DNA from: SSC3 sp963769585
GTDB taxonomy: Bacteria; Actinomycetota; Actinomycetes; Propionibacteriales; Nocardioidaceae
Reading direction: 5' to 3'
NCBI GenBank assembly: GCA_963769585.1
Contig: CAVYMJ010000006.1
Span: forward strand, 1,550,001 to 1,614,000
Length of the DNA: 64,000 nt
Part shown: in pieces, positions 8,959-17,101 of the stretch
Layout: every line of letters begins with the position of its first letter
Position numbering within the stretch: position 1 is the first letter of the stretch
Translations under genes and position numbers: made by a program
The notes under the pieces: generated by a model
The model's input: the letters and a program-made list of their open reading frames with translations, nothing else
The model's database searches: none
Told to the model about the DNA's origin: nothing

Positions 8959-9731
8959 AACCCCGGCTGTGGGACGACTTGGAAGTAGACGGCTGTCATC
9001 AGCGCGTTCAGGAAGAACAGCAGCATGAAGGCGATGATCACGGCTTCGTTCACTGCTCGGCCGACCCCGCTCGGGCCACCGCCCGCAGTCAGGCCCTTGT
9101 AGGAGCCGACGATCGCGGCGAGCCAGCCGAAGATCACTGCCTTGACCATGCCGATGATCAGGTCGCCGAGACTCGAGAGTGCGGTGAAGTTGGCCAGGAA
9201 GGCACCTGCTGAACCGCCCTGTACCACCACGGTGAAGAAGTAGCCACCGGCGATGCCTGCGGTCATCACGATGCCGATGATCATGAACGAGACGAACATG
9301 GCGGCCAGGACGCGTGGCACCACCAGCCGGTACAGCGGGTCGACGCCCAGGACCTCCATGGCGTCGATCTCTTCGCGGATCTTTCGTGCCCCCAGGTCGG
9401 AGCAGATGGCCGAGCCGGCTGCTCCCGCGATGATGAGCGCTGCGGCGATCGGGGCGGCCTCACGGACCACGGCAAGTACCGCGGTGGCGCCGGCGAAGGA
9501 CTGGGCGCCGAGCTGACCGGTGAGGTTACCGACCTGAAGCGAGATGACGGCCCCGAACGGGATCGAGACCAGGATGGTGGGCATCAAGGTGACGCTCGTG
9601 ATGAACCAGGCCTGCTCTGCGAACTCCGCCCACTGGAACGGACGCTTGAACATGCGCCGGCTGACTTCGACCACCATCACGGCGATCTCACCGGGCCCCC
9701 GGAACACGGAGGCGACAGTCAGTGCCACCAC
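8955..9731 (-). CDS. yrbEA: ABC transporter permease YrbE-A (MlaE family), operon 1
   Basis: 258 residues starting at GTG 9731 behind a strong GGGAGGTGA ribosome site. It is a MlaE-type permease with the conserved loop 'REEIDAMEVLGVDPL' and the 'GSAICSDLGARKI' block shared with other YrbE-A proteins. It is the first gene of mce operon 1. The 177-base upstream gap holds a KstR-like palindrome and a promoter. In mycobacteria the cholesterol-uptake Mce4 operon begins the same way and is KstR-controlled; whether this operon imports sterol is inference. Confidence 0.9.
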   Translation of the reverse strand: MVALTVASVFRGPGEIAVMVVEVSRRMFKRPFQWAEFAEQAWFITSVTLMPTILVSIPFGAVISLQVGNLTGQLGAQSFAGATAVLAVVREAAPIAAALIIAGAAGSAICSDLGARKIREEIDAMEVLGVDPLYRLVVPRVLAAMFVSFMIIGIVMTAGIAGGYFFTVVVQGGSAGAFLANFTALSSLGDLIIGMVKAVIFGWLAAIVGSYKGLTAGGGPSGVGRAVNEAVIIAFMLLFFLNALMTAVYFQVVPQPGL

Positions 9732-9776
9732 TCACCTCCCTCGTCGCTCCAGGGCCACAGAGGTGACCGCGCTCAC

Positions 9777-9807
9777 ATATTAGAACGTGTTCTCGTTTGG
9801 GATGCAA
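9777..9807 (-). promoter_or_regulatory. Promoter of mce operon 1 with KstR-like operator
   Basis: The 14-mer at 9781-9794 (TAGAACGTGTTCTC) matches the KstR half-sites AAC-N2-GTT within TNNAACNNGTTNNA at all but the last base; AGAAC and GTTCT form a 5-bp inverted repeat. On the minus strand a -10-like TAATAT (9777-9782) touches the palindrome and a -35-like TTGCAT lies at 9802-9807 (19-base spacer). A repressor bound here would block the promoter. The KstR consensus is recalled from mycobacterial work. No KstR gene is identified in this window. Confidence 0.5.
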
Positions 9808-9908
9808 TGCGCCGCCCCCGGAGCCGACTCGTGGACTACAACGAAACGCGCACCTTGTGAGTCACGCCACCATGCCACAGCCGATGGCCTGAAGCGGGGC
9901 TCTCGGGG

Positions 9909-10919
9909 TCAGTGACCGCGGGGCCCGGTACGAGCGTCGAGCTCCTCGGGCGTCTCGCCGCGCGAGACGGCCAGGCTCGCCACCGTGGTCACCACAAGCG
10001 TGGCCAGGATGACTCCCAGCGACCAGAAGATCGAGATCTCCGGCGCCCAGGTGATGTGCTCACCGCCGTTGATGAAGGGCAGCTCGTTGTCGTGCATGGC
10101 GTGGAGGATCAGCTTCAAGCCGATGAAGCCGAGCAGGAACGCCAGGCCGTAGGAGAGGAAGACCAGCCGCTCCAGCAGCCCACCGATCAGGAAGTACAGC
10201 TGTCGCAGGCCCATGAGGGCGAAGATGTTGGCGGTGAGGACGAGGTAGGGCTCCTCGGTCAGCCCGTAGATGGCCGGGATCGAGTCGAGGGCGAAAAGCA
10301 GGTCCGTGGAGCCGAGCGCAATCATCACGATCAACATCGGGGTGAACAGCCGCTTGCCGTTCACTCTCACCCACAGCCGAGCGCCGTGGTAGTCAGGGGT
10401 GGACGGCAGGAAGCGCCGGGCCAGCCTGGTCAGGCGCCCCTCGACGTACTCATCCTCGTCCGCAGGCCCCTCCTTGGCGAGCTTGGCGCCCGTCCAGACG
10501 AGGAAGGCTCCGAAGAGGTAGAAGACCCAGCTGAAGTTGCTGATCGCGGCGGCGCCCAGCGCGATGAAGATGCCACGGAACACAAGCGCCAGGACGATGC
10601 CGACCAACAGGGCCGTCTGCTGGTACTGCCGGGGCACTCCGAAGCGGCTCAGGATGATGATGAAGATGAAGAGGTTGTCGACAGAGAGCGAGTACTCCGT
10701 CAACCAGCCAGCGAAGAACTCGGTCCCGTAGCGGTGACCCGCGGTCACCCAGACCGCGATCCCGAAGGCGATCGCCAGGCTGATGTAGATGCTGAGCGCA
10801 ACGGTGACCTCGCGGCGAGAGGGCTCGTGCGGGCGTCTGCCGATGATGAAGACGTCGACGGTGAGCACCGCGACGGCAATGCCGATCGTGACCCACCACA
10901 GCCAGGGTTGAACATCCAT
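9909..10919 (-). CDS. TerC/Alx family integral membrane protein (probable Mn2+ exporter)
   Basis: 336 residues with at least seven hydrophobic helices. Family motifs seen: acidic membrane residues in 'EYSLSVDNLFIF' (about residue 80) and 'LLFALDSIPAIYGL' (about 210), the metal-site segments of TerC/Alx proteins. Alx-type members export Mn2+. The gene lies behind a yybP-ykoY riboswitch, which senses Mn2+ and independently supports manganese homeostasis. The start ATG at 10919 has a GGAGG ribosome site that is part of a hairpin. It stands alone between mce operon 1 and the VOC gene. The C-terminal tail is short and polar. Confidence 0.88.
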   Translation of the reverse strand: MDVQPWLWWVTIGIAVAVLTVDVFIIGRRPHEPSRREVTVALSIYISLAIAFGIAVWVTAGHRYGTEFFAGWLTEYSLSVDNLFIFIIILSRFGVPRQYQQTALLVGIVLALVFRGIFIALGAAAISNFSWVFYLFGAFLVWTGAKLAKEGPADEDEYVEGRLTRLARRFLPSTPDYHGARLWVRVNGKRLFTPMLIVMIALGSTDLLFALDSIPAIYGLTEEPYLVLTANIFALMGLRQLYFLIGGLLERLVFLSYGLAFLLGFIGLKLILHAMHDNELPFINGGEHITWAPEISIFWSLGVILATLVVTTVASLAVSRGETPEELDARTGPRGH

Positions 10920-10925
10920 GGTTCT

Positions 10926-10940
10926 TGATCCTCCGGATCA
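10926..10940 (-). promoter_or_regulatory. Hairpin sequestering the TerC ribosome-binding site
   Basis: TGATCC-GGA-GGATCA forms a 6-bp stem whose loop and 3' arm contain the GGAGG ribosome site, 7 bases before the start codon. A second stem (CCTGGG/CCCAGG) lies just upstream. Together they look like a translational expression platform for the riboswitch. This is inferred by eye from pairing only. Confidence 0.45.
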
Positions 10941-10977
10941 TCGAGGGCCTGGGGCGTCCCAGGCACGCGGGAATTCT

Positions 10978-11090
10978 CCGGAGGTCTCTCCCACCCGGAC
11001 CTTGACGGGCCGGGCCAACGGCACCGGGGCCCAAGGACCCGTGATGACGACACCGCTGCGAAGGAATACTCCCCTCCAACCCGGACAGTC
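10978..11090 (-). ncRNA. yybP-ykoY manganese riboswitch
   Basis: On the minus strand the leader carries the family hallmarks in order: GGGGAGTA (about 11068-11075), then a GC-rich arm containing GTTGGCCCGGCCCGTCAAG, then GGGAGAGACCTCCGG ending near 10978. This matches the yybP-ykoY consensus as I know it in actinobacterial TerC leaders. It lies 60 bases upstream of the TerC-family start codon on the same strand. Expected action: Mn2+ binding changes leader folding and raises expression of the exporter. Boundaries are approximate. Confidence 0.82.
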
Positions 11091-11125
11091 TCCCAGACGT
11101 TCGGCGGTTGCCAAAACCGGCCGGC

Positions 11126-11563
11126 TCAGTCCAGGCAGAACTCGTTCCCTTCGGGGTCCTGCATGATGATGTGCCCAGCGCCGACACCCCCGGGCTCGTG
11201 CCGCTGGACTCGGGTTGCTCCCAGGGCCGTCAGCCGATCGGCCTCCTGCTCCAGAGCGGTCATCCGCTCGTCACCCTCGGCTCCCGGGGCGACCCGTACG
11301 TCGAGATGGAGGCGGTTTTTCGCTGTCTTCCCCTCGGGCACCTTCTGGAAGAAGAGGCGCGGCCCGACCTGGGCGGGGTCGCTCACCGCCGAGTAGTCGT
11401 TGCGGTTCTGCTCGGGCACCCCCCAGGCCCCCAGGGCCTCCTCCCACGACGCATACGGCGCCGGAGGGGTCTCTTCGGCATACCCGAGGACCTCTGCCCA
11501 GAACACGCTGAGTGCGGCCGGGTCACCGCAGTCGAACGTCACCTGCACCTGTCTGGCTGTCAT
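11126..11563 (-). CDS. VOC/glyoxalase-like family protein
   Basis: 145 residues from the ATG at 11563, which overlaps the preceding stop (ATGA, 11560-11563); the frame open to 11848 is a shadow of the upstream gene. The N-terminus 'VTFDCGDPAALSVFWAEVLGY' and the C-terminal 'DPEGNEFCL' block are typical of the vicinal-oxygen-chelate fold, one betaalphabetabetabeta pair of modules. Such proteins range from dioxygenases to antibiotic-binding proteins; the substrate cannot be told. It is co-transcribed with the YjbR-like gene and probably uvrB. Confidence 0.82.
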   Translation of the reverse strand: MTARQVQVTFDCGDPAALSVFWAEVLGYAEETPPAPYASWEEALGAWGVPEQNRNDYSAVSDPAQVGPRLFFQKVPEGKTAKNRLHLDVRVAPGAEGDERMTALEQEADRLTALGATRVQRHEPGGVGAGHIIMQDPEGNEFCLD

Positions 11564-11910
11564 GCGTCCCACCCCTGCGGCCGATGCCTCTTGGGCAGCC
11601 TGGAGACGACCAGCTCGTAGGACTCGTCGACCGCGGCTCGGAGCTCCTCGCTCGGGATCGACCCCTCGATCCGCAGGTTGTTCCACCCCGACCGGCCGAC
11701 GTAGGCCATCACAGCGGCGTCGTCGGGGTAGCGCAGGAGCCACTCGTCGGCCTCCTCCCGGCTGGCGCCAGACTTCACCCCGACCACGTCCTGCCCGAGG
11801 AAGGCGAAGATCTTCTCGTGGACCTTCGCGACACGGTCTCCGTCCCATGGCCGATCAGGCCAGGCACCGGGCTTGGCCAAGGCGTAGTCGTGGAGCTCCA
11901 GCGGCCTCAC
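11560..11910 (-). CDS. MmcQ/YjbR family protein
   Basis: 116 residues from GTG 11910 (GTGA overlap with the uvrB stop). Features of the YjbR/CyaY-like fold: 'EKIFAFLGQD' strand, a 'SGWNNLRIEG' segment and a C-terminal 'DESYELVVSRLPKRHR' helix. Some members are called DNA-binding by structural likeness, but their role is not established. It lies between uvrB and the VOC gene in a tight overlapping unit. A second, divergent member of the family is encoded at 26841-27230. Confidence 0.8.
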   Translation of the reverse strand: MRPLELHDYALAKPGAWPDRPWDGDRVAKVHEKIFAFLGQDVVGVKSGASREEADEWLLRYPDDAAVMAYVGRSGWNNLRIEGSIPSEELRAAVDESYELVVSRLPKRHRPQGWDA

Positions 11911-14012
11911 CTGGCGCCTGCCTCCATCATCTGGCGGAGCTCCTTCTTGAGCTCGGAGATCTCGTCCCGGAGCCGCGCGGCCACCTCGAACTGGAGCTCG
12001 GCCGCAGCATGATGCATCTGCTCGGTGAGCTGCTGAACCAGATCGGCCAGATCGGTCGACGGCAGGCCGGCCAGATCGGGCATCGAGTCGGTGGAGCGAA
12101 GCCGCGGCGTGGGCGACCTCTTCTTGCCGTCGGCCTTCGACAGGGTGCTGAGCAGCGCCTCGGTGGTCTCGTCCTCCCGGGCGAGCATCTCGGTGATGTC
12201 GGCGATCTTCTTCCGCAGTGGCTGCGGGTCGACGCCCATAGCCTCGTTGTAGGCGACCTGCTTGGCTCGGCGCCGATTGGTCTCGTCGATCGCGGACTCC
12301 ATCGACGCGGTGACCTTGTCGGCGTACATCACGACCTGGCCGGAGACGTTGCGGGCCGCGCGGCCGATCGTCTGGATCAGCGACTTGTCCGAACGCAGGA
12401 AGCCCTCCTTGTCGGCATCCAGGATTGCCACGAGGGAGACCTCCGGCAGGTCGAGCCCCTCACGCAGCAGGTTGATCCCGACCAGTACGTCGAACTCGCC
12501 GAGCCGAAGCTCGCGCAACAGCTCGATCCGGCGCAGGGTGTCGACCTCGCTGTGCAGGTACTGCGTACGGATCCCTGCCTCGAGCAGGTAGTCGGTCAGG
12601 TCCTCGGCCATCTTCTTGGTCAACGTGGTGACCAGGACGCGCTCGTTGCGGTCGGCTCGCAGCCGGATCTCGTGGATCAGGTCATCGATCTGTCCCTTGG
12701 TCTGGCGCACCAGCACCTCGGGGTCGACCAACCCGGTGGGACGGATGATCTGCTCCACCGCGCGATCGACTCCGCCGATCTTGTCCAGCTCGTAGGGACC
12801 CGGCGTGGCCGACAGGTAGATCGTCTGGCCGATCCGGTCGAGGAACTCCTCCCAGCGCAGCGGCCGGTTGTCCATGGCGCTGGGCAGACGAAAGCCATGG
12901 TCGACCAGGTTGCGCTTGCGGGACATGTCGCCTTCGTACATCCCACCGATCTGGGGGACCGTCACGTGGGACTCGTCCACCACGAGGAGGAAGTCCTCGG
13001 GGAAGTAGTCGAGCAGGCAGTTCGGTGCCGATCCGCGCTCGCGGCCGTCGATGTGCATCGAGTAGTTCTCGATGCCTGAGCACGAGCCCACCTGTCTCAT
13101 CATCTCGACGTCGTAGGACGTGCGCATCCGGAGCCGCTGGGCCTCCAGCAGCTTGCCCTGCCGCTCGAAGAGCGCAATCTGCTCCTCCAGCTCACGCTCG
13201 ATCCCCGCGATGGCTCGCTCCATCCGCTCCGGTCCGGCGACGTAGTGGGTGGCCGGGAAGATGTAGAGCTCCTGATCCTCGGTCACCACCTCCCCGGTCA
13301 GCGGGTGGAGCGTCATCAGTCTCTCGATCTCGTCCCCGAAGAACTCGATCCTGACCGCGTGCTCCTCGTATACCGGGAAGACCTCCAGGGTGTCGCCCCG
13401 GACCCGGAAGGTGCCTCGGCTGAACGCCAGGTCGTTGCGGGTGTACTGGATCTCGACAAGCCGCCGCAGGAGCTGGTCGCGGTCGTGCTCGCCGCCCACG
13501 CGCAACCGGACCATCCGGTCGACGTACTCCTGTGGGGTCCCCAGCCCGTAGATACAGGAGACCGAGGCCACGACGATGGCGTCGCGGCGGGTGAGCAGGG
13601 AGTTGGTCGCCGAGTGCCGCAACCGCTCGACCTCGTCGTTGATCGACGAGTCCTTCTCGATGTAGGTGTCGGTCTGGGGGATGTACGCCTCGGGTTGGTA
13701 GTAGTCGTAGTACGAGACGAAGTACTCCACGGCGTTGTTGGGCAGCAGTTGGCGAAGCTCGTTGGCGAACTGGGCGGCCAGGGTCTTGTTCGGCTGGATG
13801 ACCAGGGTCGGCCGCTGGAGCTGCTCGACGGCCCACGCCACGGTGGCGGTCTTGCCGGTGCCGGTCGCGCCGAGCAGCACGATGTCGGGCTCGCCGGCGT
13901 TGATGCGCGCAGTGATGTCCTTGATCGCCGTGGGCTGGTCCCCTGCCGGCTGGTAGTCCGATATGACCTCGAACGGCGCGATCCGGCGGGCGAGATCGGT
14001 CACTGGCCTCAT
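11907..14012 (-). CDS. uvrB: Excinuclease ABC subunit B
   Basis: 701 residues, full length for UvrB. Walker A GATGTGKT lies at 48-55, followed by the Tyr-rich beta-hairpin (about 100-125, with the 'YYDYYQPEAY' block) that clamps damaged DNA, a DESH motif II, helicase motifs V and VI in the C-terminal half, and a UVR domain at the end (about 660-695) that binds UvrA/UvrC. It performs damage verification in nucleotide excision repair together with UvrA and UvrC, which are not in the window. The YjbR and VOC genes overlap it downstream. Confidence 0.98.
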   Translation of the reverse strand: MRPVTDLARRIAPFEVISDYQPAGDQPTAIKDITARINAGEPDIVLLGATGTGKTATVAWAVEQLQRPTLVIQPNKTLAAQFANELRQLLPNNAVEYFVSYYDYYQPEAYIPQTDTYIEKDSSINDEVERLRHSATNSLLTRRDAIVVASVSCIYGLGTPQEYVDRMVRLRVGGEHDRDQLLRRLVEIQYTRNDLAFSRGTFRVRGDTLEVFPVYEEHAVRIEFFGDEIERLMTLHPLTGEVVTEDQELYIFPATHYVAGPERMERAIAGIERELEEQIALFERQGKLLEAQRLRMRTSYDVEMMRQVGSCSGIENYSMHIDGRERGSAPNCLLDYFPEDFLLVVDESHVTVPQIGGMYEGDMSRKRNLVDHGFRLPSAMDNRPLRWEEFLDRIGQTIYLSATPGPYELDKIGGVDRAVEQIIRPTGLVDPEVLVRQTKGQIDDLIHEIRLRADRNERVLVTTLTKKMAEDLTDYLLEAGIRTQYLHSEVDTLRRIELLRELRLGEFDVLVGINLLREGLDLPEVSLVAILDADKEGFLRSDKSLIQTIGRAARNVSGQVVMYADKVTASMESAIDETNRRRAKQVAYNEAMGVDPQPLRKKIADITEMLAREDETTEALLSTLSKADGKKRSPTPRLRSTDSMPDLAGLPSTDLADLVQQLTEQMHHAAAELQFEVAARLRDEISELKKELRQMMEAGAR

Positions 14013-14071
14013 GCATCGAGCCTAGACGGCTTCGCCGACACTTCTACCGCCCCAGGGTCTGGCGTCCCCGC

Positions 14072-15349
14072 GTGAGGGAGTCACTGGATAGATTGCCCCT
14101 CGTGAGTACCCACACGGCGCGAACGCGTATCAGCAGCACGCTGCGCCGTATCCTTCTCCGGATCTTCGGTCTCCAGCTGCTGGTGGCGCTGACTCTGACC
14201 CTGGTGGACTCCTATCGGCGGCGGGGCAAGAAGCCCAAACCGTTCCCGGTGACTCCTCCGACCGAGGTATCGGTCGGTGAGGGCACAGTGACCAGCTACA
14301 CCTACGGCGAGGACCTGTACGCCGACATGCTGGATGCGATCGAGGGGTCCCAGAGCCAGATCCTCTTCGAGACCTACATCTGGAAGGGCGACGAGGTCGG
14401 CGAGCGGTTCAAGCAGGCGCTGACCGACGCGGCGGCACGTGGCGTGGACGTCTACGCCATCTACGACGGTTTCGCGAACCTGGTCGTGAGCCCTCGGTTC
14501 AAACGCTTCGGACCTCGGATGAAGGTGCTCGAGTACCCGCTCTACGCCGCTGGGTGGCGCTTCTTCGACCTGCGGCGGTACGGCCGCGACCACCGCAAGA
14601 TCCTGGTCGTCGACGACGCGGTCGGCTTCGTCGGCGGGTACAACATCGGCTCGGCGTACGCCACGGAGTGGCGCGACACGCACGTGCGGGTCACCGGGCA
14701 GGGCGTCTGGGACCTCAAGCGCAGCTTCGCCGACTTCTGGAACCTGCACCGTCGTACCGCCCACGGCGGCCCTCTGCTGTTGGAGACCCCCTCGGACTGG
14801 GAGCCTCGGATCCGGTTGCACCGCAACGTGCCCCGCCTGTGGATGTTCCCGATCCGGGCGATGTACCTGGAGGCGATCAACCGGGCCACCCGCAACATCT
14901 GGATCACCTCCGCCTACTTCATCCCCGACTCCGACTTCATCGGGGCCTTGGTCTCGGCGGCTCGGCGCGGCGTCGACGTGCGGATCCTGGTGCCCGCCAC
15001 GTCCAACCACGTGGTGGTCGACTGGCTCTCGCGCGGCTACTACGGCGAGCTGCTCGGCGCCGGCGTACGCATCTTCCTCTTCCAGGACGCCATGGTGCAC
15101 GCCAAGACCGCCACGATCGACGGCCAGTGGTCCACGGTCGGCACGGCCAACCTCGACCGGATGTCGATGAGCGGCAACTACGAGATCAACGTCGAGCTCA
15201 TCGACGCAGGCTTCGCCGATGAGATGGAGCGCATCTTCACCACCGACTGCGGGAACGCCGTGGAGCTGACCGGCGCGGAGTGGGCCTCTCGGGGGATCCA
15301 CAAGAAGTTCACCGAGCTCCTCCTGGCGCCGCTGCGACCGTTGCTGTGA
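14072..15349 (+). CDS. Phospholipase D-like / cardiolipin synthase family protein
   Basis: 425 residues. Two HKD motifs are seen: HRK...D at His174 ('DHRKILVVDD', followed by FVGG) and HAK...D at His343 ('VHAKTATIDG', followed by GTAN). These define a two-domain PLD fold. A membrane-anchoring helix lies about 28-46. It probably joins phosphatidylglycerol units or hydrolyses phosphodiesters at the membrane. The start is uncertain: GTG 14072 as given, or GTG 14102, which removes ten residues. It is divergent from uvrB and convergent with mce operon 2. Confidence 0.85.
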   Translation: MRESLDRLPLVSTHTARTRISSTLRRILLRIFGLQLLVALTLTLVDSYRRRGKKPKPFPVTPPTEVSVGEGTVTSYTYGEDLYADMLDAIEGSQSQILFETYIWKGDEVGERFKQALTDAAARGVDVYAIYDGFANLVVSPRFKRFGPRMKVLEYPLYAAGWRFFDLRRYGRDHRKILVVDDAVGFVGGYNIGSAYATEWRDTHVRVTGQGVWDLKRSFADFWNLHRRTAHGGPLLLETPSDWEPRIRLHRNVPRLWMFPIRAMYLEAINRATRNIWITSAYFIPDSDFIGALVSAARRGVDVRILVPATSNHVVVDWLSRGYYGELLGAGVRIFLFQDAMVHAKTATIDGQWSTVGTANLDRMSMSGNYEINVELIDAGFADEMERIFTTDCGNAVELTGAEWASRGIHKKFTELLLAPLRPLL

Positions 15350-15434
15350 CCGTGCCGCCCCGTCTGGAGCTACCGAGCCAGCGGAACAGACCCGGGCGCT
15401 GCTCATCACCCGGACGGGTCGGCCCGCGACGAAC

Positions 15435-15459
15435 CTGGCGCGTCGGACATCTGCGCCAG
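15435..15459. terminator. Hairpin between convergent PLD gene and mce operon 2
   Basis: CTGGCGC (15435-15441) pairs with GCGCCAG (15453-15459) across an 11-base loop. It lies between two convergent genes and could serve both strands. No T-run follows, as is common at high GC. Confidence 0.5.
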
Positions 15460-15464
15460 ACCAG

Positions 15465-15986
15465 TCAGAGAAGCTCGATCGCGTCGACAAGCCAGCGGCC
15501 GTTCTCCTTGACCAGCGTCAGGCTGATCCGCCACCGCTGAAGCTGGTCGCCCGCCCTCGCCGGCTCGGTGATCGTCTGGTCCGCTGCTACCAGCACGGTG
15601 GCGTGGTGGTCGTCCTCCAGGTGCACCCCGGAGCCCCGGATCTCTACCTCGGAGTGCGCCGAGGTCGCTATCGCCAGCTCTCGCACGTCATCCACGGTCC
15701 CCTGGAAGGTCTGTGCGAACAGGCGCGTGCCGTCCCGGGCGACCCAGGCGAAGTCCTCGTCCAAGGTGGCGTGGTCGTAGGTCATCATGTGGCTCACGAC
15801 AGCCCGACCGGCCAGCTCCGCCTCCGGCGCGGCCTCCGCGAGACGGTGCTTGGTCTGGAGCTGCCAGCCGAGAAGCCCCGTCGCCAGGACGAGGCCCAGC
15901 ACGAGCCCCAGCGGTGCGAGCAACGGTCGCCGGCTGGTGGGGCGCGCTCCAGGCTCCGCCTCCAGACTGTCGTCCAGATCGCTCAT
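15465..15986 (-). CDS. Mce-associated membrane protein, operon 2
   Basis: 173 residues from the ATG at 15986, overlapping the mceF stop (ATGA). An acidic cytoplasmic N-terminus precedes one membrane helix (about 24-43) and an extracytoplasmic domain with the Mas-type pattern of a 'TYDHATLDEDFAWV' segment and a C-terminal 'ENGRWLVDAIELL' block, nearly the same ending as in the operon 1 counterpart. It is the last gene of mce operon 2 and is followed by a convergent terminator. Confidence 0.78.
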   Translation of the reverse strand: MSDLDDSLEAEPGARPTSRRPLLAPLGLVLGLVLATGLLGWQLQTKHRLAEAAPEAELAGRAVVSHMMTYDHATLDEDFAWVARDGTRLFAQTFQGTVDDVRELAIATSAHSEVEIRGSGVHLEDDHHATVLVAADQTITEPARAGDQLQRWRISLTLVKENGRWLVDAIELL

Positions 15987-17101
15987 CGAGTCGGGCCGGG
16001 GGCGTGCTTGGCTCCTCGCACGACCCGGTTGCTCGGTGCGTCGCACTGGCCGTGAGGGTAGACCGGGTAGGTAGTGAGGTCGGTCGGCTTGTGCTTGCGA
16101 ACGCCGGCGTACTCACACTGGTAGTCCTGCTGGAAGATGTACTGACCGCGAACGGCGCCGTTGTAGACGGCCCCTGCCAGGGAGGCGATGCCGAGCGGGT
16201 ACGCACGGAGCAGCTCTCGGAAGTGCGGGTCGCGGGCCACCAGGATGTTGGTCACCCTGATCGTCCGGTCAAGGAACTTCGGGATCACCTCGTCCACGGC
16301 AGCGATCACCGCACTCACCTGCTTGAACTGGCCCGGACCGAGCTCGAGCAGGCGCCTGAGCGTGGGGTCGAACTCTCGCAGGAAAGCAGCGACCTGGGCG
16401 CTCGACCGGGCGATCGTCCGGATGTTCTCGGCGTTGGCCGCACCAAGCTCGAGCAGGGTCCCGCCGTTGCGCAGCAGCCGGCGAACCGTCGGCCAGTTCT
16501 GGTCCAGGGTCTGCAGGAGGGCGTAGCCCTGATCCGCAAGCCTTCCGATGTCGTCACCGGTGCCGTCCAGGGCGGCTCCGATGCCCTTGAGCGTGGTACG
16601 CAAATCCCGCTTGTCGAGCTGGTCGAGCAGCTTGTTGACGTTGATCACCGTTGAGGCCAGAGTCCGAGGCAGGTCGGTGACGGTCGCCGTCACCCGGCTG
16701 CCGTTCCCCAGGTAGGGCCCGCGGTCGTCGGAAGGCTGGAAGTCCAGGTACTGCTCCCCCACCGGCGACAGACCTCGGACCTTGACCGCGGAGTCCGCAG
16801 GGATCCGAACCGGGCTGGTGATGGTCGCGACGGCCTCGACGGTCCCGGCGGAGGTCAACCGGATGTCGGTGACCTTCCCGATCTTCACTCCCCGGTAGGT
16901 CACGGCGGAGCCTTCGAACAGCGACCCGGTCGAGGGCATCGCCACCACGACCTTGTCGGGCCGGTTGAGCAGCGGCGTGTCCAGCGTCTGGCTGATCAGG
17001 TACGAGACCGCAAGGCAGAACACGGCAATCACCCCGACCAGGCTCAGGTACAGGCGGTTGCTCAGGACCTGCCTCAGCCTGACGCGGAAGGGCTTCTTCA
17101 T
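15983..17101 (-). CDS. mceF: MCE family protein MceF, operon 2
   Basis: 372 residues: membrane helix about 17-37, MCE domain about 47-125 ('GSAVTYRGVKIGKV' core, almost identical to the operon 1 paralogue), helical region, and a C-terminus with two Cys residues. It overlaps mceE upstream (ATGA at 17098-17101) and the Mas gene downstream. It lacks the Asp/Pro-rich tail of MceF in operon 1. Sixth subunit of the second Mce complex. Confidence 0.88.
   Translation of the reverse strand: MKKPFRVRLRQVLSNRLYLSLVGVIAVFCLAVSYLISQTLDTPLLNRPDKVVVAMPSTGSLFEGSAVTYRGVKIGKVTDIRLTSAGTVEAVATITSPVRIPADSAVKVRGLSPVGEQYLDFQPSDDRGPYLGNGSRVTATVTDLPRTLASTVINVNKLLDQLDKRDLRTTLKGIGAALDGTGDDIGRLADQGYALLQTLDQNWPTVRRLLRNGGTLLELGAANAENIRTIARSSAQVAAFLREFDPTLRRLLELGPGQFKQVSAVIAAVDEVIPKFLDRTIRVTNILVARDPHFRELLRAYPLGIASLAGAVYNGAVRGQYIFQQDYQCEYAGVRKHKPTDLTTYPVYPHGQCDAPSNRVVRGAKHAPGPTR

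Noticed and set aside
14081..15490. 469-codon minus-strand frame opposite the PLD gene
   Set aside because: The plus strand has both HKD motifs in frame; the antisense product is low-complexity.
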